Assembly (NCBI GenBank): GCA_046294345.1
Contig: JBKBJT010000011.1
Span: 1-64,000, forward strand
Origin: Ferrovibrio sp046294345
GTDB taxonomy: Bacteria > Pseudomonadota > Alphaproteobacteria > Ferrovibrionales > Ferrovibrionaceae
DNA length: 64,000 bases
Direction: 5' to 3'
The position numbers and the translations under genes are program-made. Below are positions 1 through 10,513 of the stretch, piece after piece; positions within the stretch are counted from its first letter, which is position 1; each line of letters begins with the position of its first letter. The notes beneath the pieces were generated by a model. That model worked only from the letters and a program-made list of their open reading frames with translations, was not told the origin of the DNA and made no database searches.

Positions 1-39
1 GGAATGACGAGTGGCATGATAGTTGCGTAAGCGTTTTCC

Positions 40-981
40 ATGCTTCGTCTGATTTCTTCACGTCTGGTGGCCGCCATCCCTGTCATGGGGGTGGTGGCCA
101 TTTTCGTATTCCTGCTGCTGCGGCTCAGCCCCGGCGACCCCGCCGCGATCCTGGCCGGCGATGCCGCCACGCCGGAGATGATCGCCGCCATCCGCGCCGA
201 TCTCGGTCTCGACCGGCCGATCTGGGAACAGTTCGTCACTTGGCTTGGGCAACTGCTACAGGGCGACCTCGGCCGCTCCGTGCTGTCCAAGCAACCGGTC
301 GCGATGATGATCGGCCAGCGCATCGAACCAACCATCTCGCTGGCGCTCACCACGCTGCTTTTCGCCGTGATCGTGGCGGTGCCGATCGGCATCATCGCTG
401 CCTGGAAACAGGGCGGCTGGATCGACCGCGGCATCATGGCTCTGTCGGTGGTCGGGTTCTCGATCCCGGTCTTCGTGCTGGGCTATATCCTGATCTATTT
501 CTTCTCGATGAAACTGGACCTCTTCCCGGTGCAGGGTTTCGCCTCGCTGAGCGAGGGGCTGCTGCCGTTCCTGGAACGCATCGCCCTGCCGACCCTGACC
601 CTCAGCTTCATCTATATCGCGCTGTTCGCCCGCATCACTCGCGCTGCCATGCTGGAGGTGCTGGGCGAGGATTACATCCGCACGGCGCATGCCAAGGGCC
701 TGAACGAGAGCACCGTGCTGGTGCGGCACGCACTGCGCAATGCCGCCGTGCCTATCGTGTCGGTGATCGGTATCGGTTTTGCCCTGCTGATCGGCGGCGT
801 GGTGATCACGGAAACCGTGTTCAACATCCCCGGCGTAGGCCGGCTGGTGGTCGAGGCGGTGCTGGCCCGCGACTACCCGATCATCCAGGGCGTGATCCTG
901 CTGTTCTCGGGCGTCTATGTGCTGATCAATCTGGCCATCGACATCACCTACGTCCTTCTCGATCCGCGGATTCGTTACTGA
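40..981 (+). CDS. Dpp/Opp-type ABC transporter permease (DppB-like)
   Basis: A 313-residue inner-membrane permease of the peptide/nickel/opine importer family. It has an N-terminal membrane segment followed by the LSPGDPA motif typical of DppB proteins, several more hydrophobic segments, and the cytoplasmic EAA loop (DYIRTAHAKGL...HALRNA, about residues 210-240) that docks on the ATPase. It ends with the family's usual LDPRIRY tail. The length is normal. The stop overlaps the start of the second permease by one base (TGATG). The periplasmic binding protein expected for this importer is not in the window and may lie upstream. The substrate cannot be read from the permease alone; the amidohydrolase and amidase downstream suggest peptides or amides. 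Confidence 0.93.
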   Translation: MLRLISSRLVAAIPVMGVVAIFVFLLLRLSPGDPAAILAGDAATPEMIAAIRADLGLDRPIWEQFVTWLGQLLQGDLGRSVLSKQPVAMMIGQRIEPTISLALTTLLFAVIVAVPIGIIAAWKQGGWIDRGIMALSVVGFSIPVFVLGYILIYFFSMKLDLFPVQGFASLSEGLLPFLERIALPTLTLSFIYIALFARITRAAMLEVLGEDYIRTAHAKGLNESTVLVRHALRNAAVPIVSVIGIGFALLIGGVVITETVFNIPGVGRLVVEAVLARDYPIIQGVILLFSGVYVLINLAIDITYVLLDPRIRY

Positions 982-1823
982 TGCGTGCCCTGTTCCGTCA
1001 TGCGGTTTTCCGCAATACATCCGTATTGATCGGCGGCGGCATCTTGCTGCTGCTGCTGATCGTCGCGCTGCTCGCACCAGTGCTGTCGCAGTTCGACCCT
1101 GGCCAGATCGCGCCACGCTTTCGCCTCAAGCCGCCATCGGGTGAATTCCTGATGGGCACCGACATGCTGGGCCGCGATGTCTGGACCCGCGTGTTGCACG
1201 GGGCGCAGGTCTCGCTGCTGGTCAGCGCCTGCGTTTCCGCCATCGCCATCAGCATCGGCCTGACCATCGGCCTGGTCGCCGGCTACATCCGCTGGCTGGA
1301 TGGACCGGTGATGCGCGCCATGGACGGCCTGATGGCGATTCCCGGCATCCTGCTGGCCATCGCGCTGGTCTCGCTGTCGGGTGCCACGCTGGTCACGGTG
1401 ATCGTCGCCATCGTCATTCCGGAAATCCCGCGCGTCGCGCGTCTGGTGCGCGGCGTGGTGCTCTCGATCCGCGAAGAGCCCTATGTCGAGGCCGCCATCG
1501 GCCTGGGCACGCCGACGCCGAAGATCCTGATCCAGCATATCCTGCCCAACACCATCGCGCCGCTGATCGTGCAGGGCACCTATATCTGCGCATCCGCCAT
1601 CCTGGTGGAAGCCATTCTGAGCTTCCTGGGCGCCGGCCTACCGCCGGAAATCCCGACCTGGGGCAACATCATCGCCGAGGGCCGCGGCGTGTTTCAGCGC
1701 GCCCCCTGGATCATCCTGTTCCCCGGCGGGTTCCTCGCCGTCACCATCCTGGCGGTCAACATCCTCGGCGACGGACTGCGCGACACGCTCGATCCGCGCA
1801 TGAAGAAGCGGCTGGGGGCTTGA
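981..1823 (+). CDS. Dpp/Opp-type ABC transporter permease (DppC-like)
   Basis: The second permease of the importer, 280 residues. The start at the ATG overlapping the previous stop is preferred, because the reading frame upstream of it only mirrors the first permease. It has an N-terminal membrane helix, the LMGTDMLGRDVWTRVLHGAQ motif typical of DppC, and an EAA loop (EEPYVEAAIGLGTPTPKILIQHILPN, given here as a family signature). It ends in LDPRMKKR. It forms the heterodimeric pore with the upstream gene product. The ATPase gene starts 3 bases after the stop, so the three genes are translationally close and surely one operon. Confidence 0.93.
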   Translation: MRALFRHAVFRNTSVLIGGGILLLLLIVALLAPVLSQFDPGQIAPRFRLKPPSGEFLMGTDMLGRDVWTRVLHGAQVSLLVSACVSAIAISIGLTIGLVAGYIRWLDGPVMRAMDGLMAIPGILLAIALVSLSGATLVTVIVAIVIPEIPRVARLVRGVVLSIREEPYVEAAIGLGTPTPKILIQHILPNTIAPLIVQGTYICASAILVEAILSFLGAGLPPEIPTWGNIIAEGRGVFQRAPWIILFPGGFLAVTILAVNILGDGLRDTLDPRMKKRLGA

Positions 1824-1826
1824 GCC

Positions 1827-3461
<1,635 letters not shown>

Positions 3462-3514
3462 CCTGCCGGCACAGGCAGGTCGGAAAGACAGGCGGGGCGG
3501 AAAGGAGGAACGCG

Positions 3515-4813
3515 ATGTCGGATACCCTGGACGCGACCGTCAGCCAAGCAGAGGTCGAAGCGGCGGTTGCCAGCCTGCGCGGCGAGGCCGTCGACCTGCT
3601 GCTCGATCTGGTGCGTCACCCTTCCCTGCTGGGACAGGAGCGTAGCGCACAGGATCACATGCGCGAGGTTTTCGCCGAGCTGGGCTTGCAGGTGGATGAA
3701 TTCGCCATCGACGAGGCGAAGATCAGGGATCATCCGGGCTATTCGCCCTCCATCGTTTCCTACGACGGCCGCCATAACGTCGTCGGCATCCATGAACCGC
3801 GGCGTGGCACGCATGGCCGTTCGCTGATCTTCAACGGCCATATCGACGTGGTGCCCGTGGGCGCCGAAAGCCTGTGGACAAAGCCGCCATTCGAACCCTG
3901 GATCAGGGACGACCGCCTATACGGCCGCGGTGCCGGCGACATGAAGGCCGGAATCGTCGCCTATACGATGGCGCTGAAGGCCCTGCAGAGGCTCGGCCTC
4001 GAACCCGCCGCGAAAGTGATCCTGCAGTCGGTGGTGGAAGAGGAATGCACCGGCAACGGGGCACTGGCCTGCCTGGTGCAGGGTTATACCGCCGACGCGG
4101 CCATCATTCCCGAACCCACGCCCGGTATCCTTCAGGCACAGATGGGCGTGATGTGGCTGGCGCTGGAGGTCTCGGGCAAGCCGGTGCATGCCTCGGTGGC
4201 CCATACCGGCGTCGGCGCCATCGATTTCGCCACCTACATGTTCGGCGAACTCAAGAAGCTGGAACAGCGCTGGAATACAGCCGAGCACCGCCACGCCTGC
4301 TATCACAGGCACGAGCATCCGGTGAATTTCAACCTGGGCAGGATCCAGGGCGGCGAATGGGCCTCGTCGGTGCCGACCTCGGCGCGCGCCGATATCCGGC
4401 TCGGCTTCTATCCGGGCAAGAGCCCGGCCGAGGTGCGGACCGAGGTGGAGGCCCTGCTGGCCGATGCCTATCGCCGGCATCCGATGAGCAACAGCCTGAC
4501 CTACCGCGTGATCTACGAAGGTTTCCAGGCCGAAGGTTTTGAACTCGACATGAACCAGCCGGTGATCACGACCTTAAGCGACTGCGTGCGCGACGTGACC
4601 GGCAAGACGGCGGACTACACCGCCTTCACCGGCACCACCGATGCCCGCTTCTTCAATCTGTACGGCAACACGCCGGCCACCTGCTATGGCCCCCATGCCG
4701 AGAACATCCACGGCATCGACGAATGGGTATCCATCGACAGCATGATGGATGTCGCCAAGGTGCTGGCCCTGTTCATGACGCGCTGGTGCGGCGTGAACCG
4801 TCTCGATTCCTGA
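3515..4813 (+). CDS. M20-family amidohydrolase (ArgE/DapE-like deacylase)
   Basis: A 432-residue zinc-dependent hydrolase of the M20 family, which removes acyl groups from amino acids or cleaves small peptides. Visible metal-site motifs are GHIDVVP (about residues 107-113), GAGDMKAG (about 139-146, metal-bridging Asp) and VEEECTGNGA (about 172-181, catalytic and metal Glu). The central dimerisation lid carries the conserved HASVAHTGVGA. A very strong ribosome site (GGAGG) precedes the ATG. It follows the ABC importer after 53 bases and precedes an amidase by 18, so it probably acts on the imported compound in the cytoplasm. Whether it is an acetylornithine deacetylase, succinyl-diaminopimelate desuccinylase or another deacylase cannot be decided; the operon speaks for a catabolic role. 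Confidence 0.88.
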   Translation: MSDTLDATVSQAEVEAAVASLRGEAVDLLLDLVRHPSLLGQERSAQDHMREVFAELGLQVDEFAIDEAKIRDHPGYSPSIVSYDGRHNVVGIHEPRRGTHGRSLIFNGHIDVVPVGAESLWTKPPFEPWIRDDRLYGRGAGDMKAGIVAYTMALKALQRLGLEPAAKVILQSVVEEECTGNGALACLVQGYTADAAIIPEPTPGILQAQMGVMWLALEVSGKPVHASVAHTGVGAIDFATYMFGELKKLEQRWNTAEHRHACYHRHEHPVNFNLGRIQGGEWASSVPTSARADIRLGFYPGKSPAEVRTEVEALLADAYRRHPMSNSLTYRVIYEGFQAEGFELDMNQPVITTLSDCVRDVTGKTADYTAFTGTTDARFFNLYGNTPATCYGPHAENIHGIDEWVSIDSMMDVAKVLALFMTRWCGVNRLDS

Positions 4814-4831
4814 TCCGATCCGGAGAGCGAT

Positions 4832-6220
4832 ATGACCGCGCTGCACGACCTGACCGCCCATGACCTGTGGATGGGCTATCGCACCGGCCGCATTTCGCCG
4901 GTGGAAGTGACGAAGGCCGCACTAGCGCGCATAAAGGCCTGGGAGCCGAAACTGAATGCCATGTATCTGGTCGACGAGGCCGGCGCCCTGGCCCAGGCCA
5001 AGGCCGCGGAGCAGCGCTGGCGCAAGGGCGATGCCCTGAGTCCGCTGGACGGCGTGCCGATCACGCTGAAGGAAAACATCGCCAGCAAGGGTGTGCCCAC
5101 ACCCATCGGCACGGCCGCCGCCGAGCTGACACCCAGCGTAATCGACGCCCCGCCGGCCGCGCGGGTGAAGGAAGCCGGCTGCGTCATCCTGGGCAAGACC
5201 ACGATGCCGGATTTCGGCATGCTCGCCTCGGGCGTTTCCAGCCTGCACGGCACCACGCGCAATCCCTGGGACGTCCGGCGCAACACGGCCGGATCGTCAT
5301 CGGGCGCCGGTGCCGCCGTGGCGGCCGGTTACGGCCCCTTGGCGCTGGGCACCGATATCGGCGGCAGCGTGCGTCTGCCGGCTGCCTATAACGGCATCTT
5401 CGCCCTGAAGCCCAGCCTGGGCCGCATCCCGATCAATCCGCCCTGGCTCGGCCGCGTCACCGGGCCGATGACCCGCACGGTGATGGATTCCGCCCTGCTG
5501 ATGAACCATCTGACCCGGCCGGATGCGCGCGACTACATGGCCCTGCCCTATCAGGAAACCGATTATCCCAAGCTGCTGGACGGGGAAGCGAAAGGCAAAC
5601 GCATTGGCCTGCTGCTGGATATCGGCCATGGCACCAGGCCGCAGCCCGCCGTGCGCGAGGCCATCGAGCGGGCGGCGAAGCTCTTTGCTGCCGCCGGTGC
5701 CCATGTCGAACCCGTGAAGCCCTTCGTTACGGCGACGATGATGAACGGGCTGGACACCATGTTCCGCTCGCGTGCCTGGGCCGATTTCGAACTGATGCCA
5801 CCGGCGCGGCAGGCCAAGGTGCTGCCCTTCATCGCCGACTGGTGCCGCGGCGCGACGGCCTTCACCGCCGCCCAGGCCATGCGTGCGCTGGCCCAGGTCT
5901 TTGCCCTGCGCGAGGCCGCCGTGGCTGCGACCGAACCCTACGATTTCCTGCTGACGCCGACCTCGCCGATCACGGCCTATGCGGCGGAGGAAGCCTGCCC
6001 GGGCAATGACACCGAACGGCCCTTCGACCATATCTGCTTCACGGCACCCTTCAACATGTCGGAACAGCCGGCCGCATCGATCTGCGCCGGCTACGATGAG
6101 GATGGCCTGCCGATCGGCCTGCAGATCGTCGGCCACCGTTTCGACGATGTCGGCGTGCTGCGGATGGCGCATATCTTCGAGCAGATGCGCCCGGCCCTGC
6201 GTCCCTGGCCGGAACCGTAA
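4832..6220 (+). CDS. Amidase-signature hydrolase
   Basis: A 462-residue amidase-signature enzyme that hydrolyses a carboxamide to acid and ammonia. The catalytic Lys lies in ITLKENI (K80). The serine cluster AGSSSGAG (residues 154-160) supplies the cis-Ser, and the nucleophilic Ser is S179 in GTDIGGSVRLPA. It lacks the GatA context (no gatB or gatC nearby), so it is probably a free amidase rather than a tRNA amidotransferase subunit. A GGAGAG ribosome site precedes the ATG. It is the last gene of the importer operon, 18 bases after the M20 hydrolase. The substrate is unknown. Confidence 0.88.
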   Translation: MTALHDLTAHDLWMGYRTGRISPVEVTKAALARIKAWEPKLNAMYLVDEAGALAQAKAAEQRWRKGDALSPLDGVPITLKENIASKGVPTPIGTAAAELTPSVIDAPPAARVKEAGCVILGKTTMPDFGMLASGVSSLHGTTRNPWDVRRNTAGSSSGAGAAVAAGYGPLALGTDIGGSVRLPAAYNGIFALKPSLGRIPINPPWLGRVTGPMTRTVMDSALLMNHLTRPDARDYMALPYQETDYPKLLDGEAKGKRIGLLLDIGHGTRPQPAVREAIERAAKLFAAAGAHVEPVKPFVTATMMNGLDTMFRSRAWADFELMPPARQAKVLPFIADWCRGATAFTAAQAMRALAQVFALREAAVAATEPYDFLLTPTSPITAYAAEEACPGNDTERPFDHICFTAPFNMSEQPAASICAGYDEDGLPIGLQIVGHRFDDVGVLRMAHIFEQMRPALRPWPEP

Positions 6221-6267
6221 CTCACAGGCAGCTTCCACAACGAAGCAAAACCCGCTAAGCATCCGCC

Positions 6268-7128
6268 ATGACCATCCTGGTTTCCGGCGGCACCGGCTTC
6301 GTAGGCCGGCATCTGGTGCGGCGGCTCCTCGCGCGGGGGCAAACCGTGCACGTCCTTTGCCGGGCAGAGTCGGATACGACTGTTCTGCCAACAGCCGTCG
6401 TTATTCACCGGGCCGCGCAGGGCGCCGACCTGCCGGCACTGCTGTCTGAGATCCGGCCACAGGCCTGCTTCCATCTCGCCACGCGCTACCAGCATGATTA
6501 CCGCCCGGCCGATATCGCACCGCTGCTGGACAGCAACCTTGTGTTTGGCACCGCCCTGGCCGACGCCGCCATGCGTGCCGGATGCAAAACCTTCATCAAT
6601 GCCGGAACCGCCTCGCAGATAAATCAGAACGGGGACTACGCCCCCGTCTCGCTCTATGCCGCAAGCAAACGGGCTTTTGAGGATCTGCTGACCTATTTCG
6701 CCCAGCGCTGCGGCATGGCCTGCCGCACCGCCCTGCTGTTTGACACCTATGGGCCCCAGGACACACGTGGCAAGCTGCTGATGCAGCTGATCACCTGCGC
6801 GAGAACCGGGGTAAAGCTGGAATTGTCGCCCGGCGAACAGGAACTCGACCTCCTGCATATCGAGGATGCCGTCGACGGATTGCTGGCGGCAACAGCCGCT
6901 CAGGACCAGATGGCACGTTATGCGCTGTCATCCGGCAGCCCGCTCAGCCTGAGACAACTGGCAGCGATGATCGAGAGAATTGCCGGCCGGCCGCTGAATG
7001 TTGCCTGGGGCGCAAGGCCCTATCGTGATGGGGAGATCATGCAGACCTGGAAGGGCGGAACTCCACCGCCCGGCTGGCGCCCGCAGCGGCGTCTGGAAGA
7101 TTTCCTCCGCGCCGAACTTGCCGGCTAA
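6268..7128 (+). CDS. NAD-dependent epimerase/dehydratase (nucleotide-sugar SDR)
   Basis: A 286-residue extended short-chain dehydrogenase acting on nucleotide sugars. The N-terminal Rossmann motif GGTGFVGRHL (residues 8-17) binds NAD(P). The active-site Tyr and Lys are in YAASKRAFE, close to residues 130-135. At 286 residues it is shorter than classical GalE or RmlB, closer to 4-keto reductases. It converges on the minus-strand sugar operon and overlaps the last gene of that operon by 4 bases. Its role may be the final 4-keto reduction of the C-methylated CDP-sugar made by that operon; this is inferred from position only. It could instead be a 4-epimerase. Confidence 0.85.
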   Translation: MTILVSGGTGFVGRHLVRRLLARGQTVHVLCRAESDTTVLPTAVVIHRAAQGADLPALLSEIRPQACFHLATRYQHDYRPADIAPLLDSNLVFGTALADAAMRAGCKTFINAGTASQINQNGDYAPVSLYAASKRAFEDLLTYFAQRCGMACRTALLFDTYGPQDTRGKLLMQLITCARTGVKLELSPGEQELDLLHIEDAVDGLLAATAAQDQMARYALSSGSPLSLRQLAAMIERIAGRPLNVAWGARPYRDGEIMQTWKGGTPPPGWRPQRRLEDFLRAELAG

Positions 7129-7700
7129 CCGCGCGCCCGCGCGATGAAGGCCTCGACCGGGCTATAGAATTCCGCGTCGAAACTGCGGATTTTCTCATCC
7201 GGCCAATCCCACCAGCATATCTGCAGCAGGGCCTCGATCACGTCGGGTGCAAAGCGGTGCCGGACAACACGGCCGGGATTGCCGACGACGATGCCATAGG
7301 GCGGCACATCCCGTGCCACCACCGCACCGGCGCCGACGATGGCACCATCGGCAACCGTGACCCCGGACATGATCATGGCCCGCGCGCCGACCCACACATC
7401 GTTGCCGATCACGACGCCGCCCTTGGTGACGGCATCGACATTGCCGGCCGCAGGGTCAAAAAGCATCGTGCGGAAAGGATAGGTCGAAGGCAGCCCCACG
7501 GGATGATCCGCCTGACCGAAGATCAGAACATCGGGGCCAATCGAGCAGAAACTTCCCACCGTGATCGGGGCCTGCGCGGAAGGCCGCACAAAACTGCTCC
7601 GATTCAATCCATAAGTATGGCGGCCGACACTCACATGCAAAGGCCATGGATCGGCACGGCGCAGCCCCAGCTTTTCCCTCAGCTTGCGAAAGGCCGCCAT
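7125..7700 (-). CDS. Left-handed beta-helix acyltransferase (CatB/WbbJ-like)
   Basis: A trimeric hexapeptide-repeat acyltransferase of 191 residues, which would transfer an acetyl or similar group to a sugar hydroxyl. The isoleucine-patch repeats are clear: GSFCSIGPDVLIFG, GGVVIGNDVWVGARAMIMSGVTVADGAIVGAGAVV (a family landmark), then VVGNPGRVVRHRF, the typical end of the helix. The chosen ATG lies one base after the rfbC stop. An in-frame start 36 bases further upstream, inside rfbC, is possible but adds residues that do not resemble the family. It is the last gene of the six-gene minus-strand sugar operon. Confidence 0.85.
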   Translation of the reverse strand: MAAFRKLREKLGLRRADPWPLHVSVGRHTYGLNRSSFVRPSAQAPITVGSFCSIGPDVLIFGQADHPVGLPSTYPFRTMLFDPAAGNVDAVTKGGVVIGNDVWVGARAMIMSGVTVADGAIVGAGAVVARDVPPYGIVVGNPGRVVRHRFAPDVIEALLQICWWDWPDEKIRSFDAEFYSPVEAFIARARG

Positions 7701-7701
7701 G

Positions 7702-8238
7702 TCAGACCTCTGATCCAAAATCCGGCCATGCGGCATCCCGCTGATTGATCACCGCAGGTTCAAGCGGCCAGCGGATCGCCAGCGCCGGATCGTTCCAGCG
7801 CAGACCGGCCGAAAGATCGCGCCGCTCCCCGGCTCCCAGTTCGTAGAGCACGTCGGTTGAATCGGTCAGCGTGATGAAGCCATGGGCAAAGCCGGCTGGA
7901 ATGAACAATGCCCGATTGTTGTCCGCCGTTAGTTCGAGGCCGAACCATTGACCTCGCGTGGCCGAGTCCCGCCGGATGTCGACGGCAACATCGAAAATCG
8001 CACCACTGAGGCAGCGGACCAGCTTGGCCTGCTCGGCTGGCGCCTGCTGGTAATGCAGGCCGCGCAGGGTACCGCGGCGCAGATTGTGGCTGATGCCGCT
8101 CTGACGCGGCAGGAAGTCGATGCCGACAGCTGAAAAACTTTCGGCGTCGAACAGCCGATGGAAAAAGCCGCGCTCGTCACCCTGCGGTTCGGTTTCGACC
8201 GTGAAGAGTCCGGCCAGGGGTGTCGGCACGATCCGCAT
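7702..8238 (-). CDS. rfbC: dTDP-4-dehydrorhamnose 3,5-epimerase-like sugar epimerase
   Basis: A 178-residue cupin-fold epimerase of the RfbC/RmlC family. Conserved features are the N-terminal GLFTVETEPQGDERGFFHRLFD, the SISHN-like element GISHNLRRGTLRGLHYQ with the catalytic His, and GFAHGFITLTDSTDVLYEL. Because it sits between a C-methyltransferase and an acyltransferase in an operon with CDP-glucose enzymes, its substrate is more likely a CDP-4-keto-6-deoxy sugar (3-epimerase, 5-epimerase or both) than dTDP-4-keto-rhamnose. No rmlA, rmlB or rmlD lies in the window. The stop of the upstream methyltransferase gene lies 2 bases before its start. Confidence 0.87.
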   Translation of the reverse strand: MRIVPTPLAGLFTVETEPQGDERGFFHRLFDAESFSAVGIDFLPRQSGISHNLRRGTLRGLHYQQAPAEQAKLVRCLSGAIFDVAVDIRRDSATRGQWFGLELTADNNRALFIPAGFAHGFITLTDSTDVLYELGAGERRDLSAGLRWNDPALAIRWPLEPAVINQRDAAWPDFGSEV

Positions 8239-8240
8239 GG

Positions 8241-9464
8241 TCAGAAAACCTGCAGCTTCGGGATCGCGGTGACAAAGCGGCCCTGCCAGGCGCGAATCTG
8301 CGCCTGCTCGGCCTCGATTTCAGCGCGCAGGTTCCAGGGCAGGATCAGCAGGTAATCCGGCCGGTCGGCGGCGATGGCGGCCGGATCACGGACCGGGATA
8401 TGCGAGCCGGGCAGCAGATGATCCTGCTTGTGCGGGTTCTTGTCGTAAACAGCAAAGATATCGGCATTCGTCACACCGCAGTAATTGAGCAGGGTGTTGC
8501 CTTTGGCCGCCGCGCCATAGGCCGCGACACGCCGGTTTTCGCGTTTTGCCTGCGCCAGGAACTCGAGCATCTGGCGGCGGATTTCGGCCACGCGAGGCGC
8601 AAAATCGTCATAGGCCGCCAGGCGGTCCAGCCCGGCCTTCGCTTCCTTGCTGCGCACAAGCGCCAGTCCGGCGCCTTCGGTATGATCCGCATTCCGATGG
8701 CAGATGAACAGGCGCAGCGAGCCGCCATGCGTCGGCAGCTCCTCCACATCGAACACCCGCATGCCATGGGCGCCGAACACTTTCTCGGCAACCAGCAGCG
8801 ACAGATAGGAATAATGCTCGTGGTAGATCGTGTCGAACTGAACCTGCTCGATCAGGTTCAGCAGATGCGGGAACTCGACTGTCAGCACGCCCTGCGGCTT
8901 GAGCAGGACCGGAAAGCCCGCCACGAAAGCATTCAGTTCCGGGACATGCGCCAGCACGTTATTGGCTGCCATCAGGTCGGCGGCAAATCCGGCCTGGCGC
9001 AGCCGCTGCGCGGTGTCGCGATTGAAAAATGCCACCTCGGTGCGGATGCCCTTCTGCTCTGCCACAGCGGCAACATTGGCTGCAGGCTCGATGCCAAGCA
9101 CGCCAACCCCAGCCGCCCTGAAATGCTGCAGCAGATAGCCATCGTTGCTGGCGACTTCCGCCACCAGTGATTCTGCATTCAGGCCAAAGCGCGACTGCAT
9201 GGCAGCGGCATAACGGCGCGCATGCTCGACCCAGCTGGAAGCATAGGAAGAAAAATAGGCGTAATCAGAGAAGATCGCCTCGGCCGGCACATCATGATCG
9301 ACCTGCACCAGCAGACATTTCTCGCAGACCCGGGCATGCAGGGGGTGACGGGGCTCAGGCTGATCCGCCTTCTGCACCGGCAGATAGGAATTGGCGAGAG
9401 GCTGCAGCCCCAGGTCGACAAAACTGCGGTTCAGCGGGGCGTGACAGAAACGGCACTCACTCAT
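8241..9464 (-). CDS. Sugar C-methyltransferase (TylC3/NovU/TcaB9-like)
   Basis: A 407-residue three-domain C-methyltransferase that methylates a carbon next to the keto group of an NDP-4-keto-6-deoxyhexose with AdoMet. The N-terminal zinc domain has C4, C7, C47 and C50. The AdoMet motif is EVASNDGYLL (about residues 103-112). The catalytic IYHEHYSYLS element holds H215-E216-H217. The C-terminal domain AAYGAAAKGNTLLN is typical of the family. It overlaps rfbG by 4 bases, so its substrate is very probably CDP-4-keto-6-deoxyglucose, giving a branched-chain sugar. No 3-dehydratase (DdhC-type) gene is near, which argues against a 3,6-dideoxy product such as yersiniose. Confidence 0.9.
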   Translation of the reverse strand: MSECRFCHAPLNRSFVDLGLQPLANSYLPVQKADQPEPRHPLHARVCEKCLLVQVDHDVPAEAIFSDYAYFSSYASSWVEHARRYAAAMQSRFGLNAESLVAEVASNDGYLLQHFRAAGVGVLGIEPAANVAAVAEQKGIRTEVAFFNRDTAQRLRQAGFAADLMAANNVLAHVPELNAFVAGFPVLLKPQGVLTVEFPHLLNLIEQVQFDTIYHEHYSYLSLLVAEKVFGAHGMRVFDVEELPTHGGSLRLFICHRNADHTEGAGLALVRSKEAKAGLDRLAAYDDFAPRVAEIRRQMLEFLAQAKRENRRVAAYGAAAKGNTLLNYCGVTNADIFAVYDKNPHKQDHLLPGSHIPVRDPAAIAADRPDYLLILPWNLRAEIEAEQAQIRAWQGRFVTAIPKLQVF

Positions 9465-10510
9465 AAACCATCCTCAAAAGCGGCGATCTGGCGATCGGTG
9501 ATCGCTGCGGGATCATGGCCGGCCAGCCAATCCCTGTACCAGTTCACGGTTTCAGTCAGCGCCGCGGCAGTGGCAAAGCGCGGCTGCCAGCCCAGCGAAC
9601 GCACGGCCAGCTGCGCATCCAGTCCGAGCAGGCCCTTCTCGGCGATCTCCGGCTGCGCCTCGGCACGCCAGGGCGAGGCCCCCAGGGCTTCGGCAAGCTG
9701 CGTGGCGATCATGCCGACGGTGATCTGCTCGTCATCCAGAGGGCCAAAATTGAGTGCACCGGGCACATCCCGATGCGCGAATAATGCCTCGGCATACAGC
9801 AGGTAGCCATGCAGCGGGTCCAGCACATGCTGCCATGGCCGCGTCGCCTCGGGCCGACGCAGCCGTACGGCCTCGCCATGCTGCGCCGCCCGCACGATAT
9901 CCGGGATCAGGCGTTCGGCCGACCAGTCGCCTCCGCCGATCACATTGCCTGCGCGTGCCGTGGCAATAGCCATTCGCGAGCCGAGGAAACTCTTGCGCCA
10001 GCTGTGCACGGCAATCTCCGCCGCCGCCTTGGAAGCCGAATAAGGATCATCGCCGCCGAGCGGCGCCGTTTCGGGGAAGGCCACGCCGCTTTCGTCATTG
10101 GCATAGACCTTGTCGGTGGTGACGATCAGGGCTGCCAGTGAACTGTCATGCCGGCGCAACGCTTCCAGCAGATTGACTGTACCGATCACATTGCTGGTCC
10201 AGGTTCCGAGCGGATCGCGATAGCTGGCCGGGACCAATGCCTGCGCGGCCAGATGCAGCACGATGTCAGGTGCTGCGGTCTCCAGGGCACGCTCAAGCGC
10301 CGCGGCATCACGCAGATCCGCCAGCGTCTCGCCGGCAAGTGGCGTTTGCAGCAACCGGCTGAGATTTGGCTCCCCTTCAGGCGGCAGGGCGAAGCCATGC
10401 ACCTCGGCGCCAAGACGATGAAGCCAGCGCGCCAGCCATGCCCCCTTGAACCCTGTATGGCCGGTCAGGAAAACCCGGCGCCCGCGCCAGAAATCGGGAC
10501 TGAGCCCCAT
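9461..10510 (-). CDS. rfbG: CDP-glucose 4,6-dehydratase
   Basis: A 349-residue extended SDR that converts CDP-D-glucose to CDP-4-keto-6-deoxy-D-glucose. The NAD motif is TGHTGFKGAWL (residues 16-26), the form specific to CDP-glucose dehydratases. TTDKVYAN (131-138) and the catalytic pair Y157/K161 in DPYSASKAAAE follow. GNVIGGGDW and RPWQHVLDPLHGYL are also family landmarks. The start lies 3 bases after the rfbF stop and the end overlaps the methyltransferase start by 4 bases, so the pathway genes are coupled. Confidence 0.94.
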   Translation of the reverse strand: MGLSPDFWRGRRVFLTGHTGFKGAWLARWLHRLGAEVHGFALPPEGEPNLSRLLQTPLAGETLADLRDAAALERALETAAPDIVLHLAAQALVPASYRDPLGTWTSNVIGTVNLLEALRRHDSSLAALIVTTDKVYANDESGVAFPETAPLGGDDPYSASKAAAEIAVHSWRKSFLGSRMAIATARAGNVIGGGDWSAERLIPDIVRAAQHGEAVRLRRPEATRPWQHVLDPLHGYLLYAEALFAHRDVPGALNFGPLDDEQITVGMIATQLAEALGASPWRAEAQPEIAEKGLLGLDAQLAVRSLGWQPRFATAAALTETVNWYRDWLAGHDPAAITDRQIAAFEDGL

Positions 10511-10513
10511 GAT

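Noticed and set aside
240..980. N-terminal extension of the second permease inside the first
   Set aside because: The extended part has shadow-frame composition; the DppC-like protein begins at 981.
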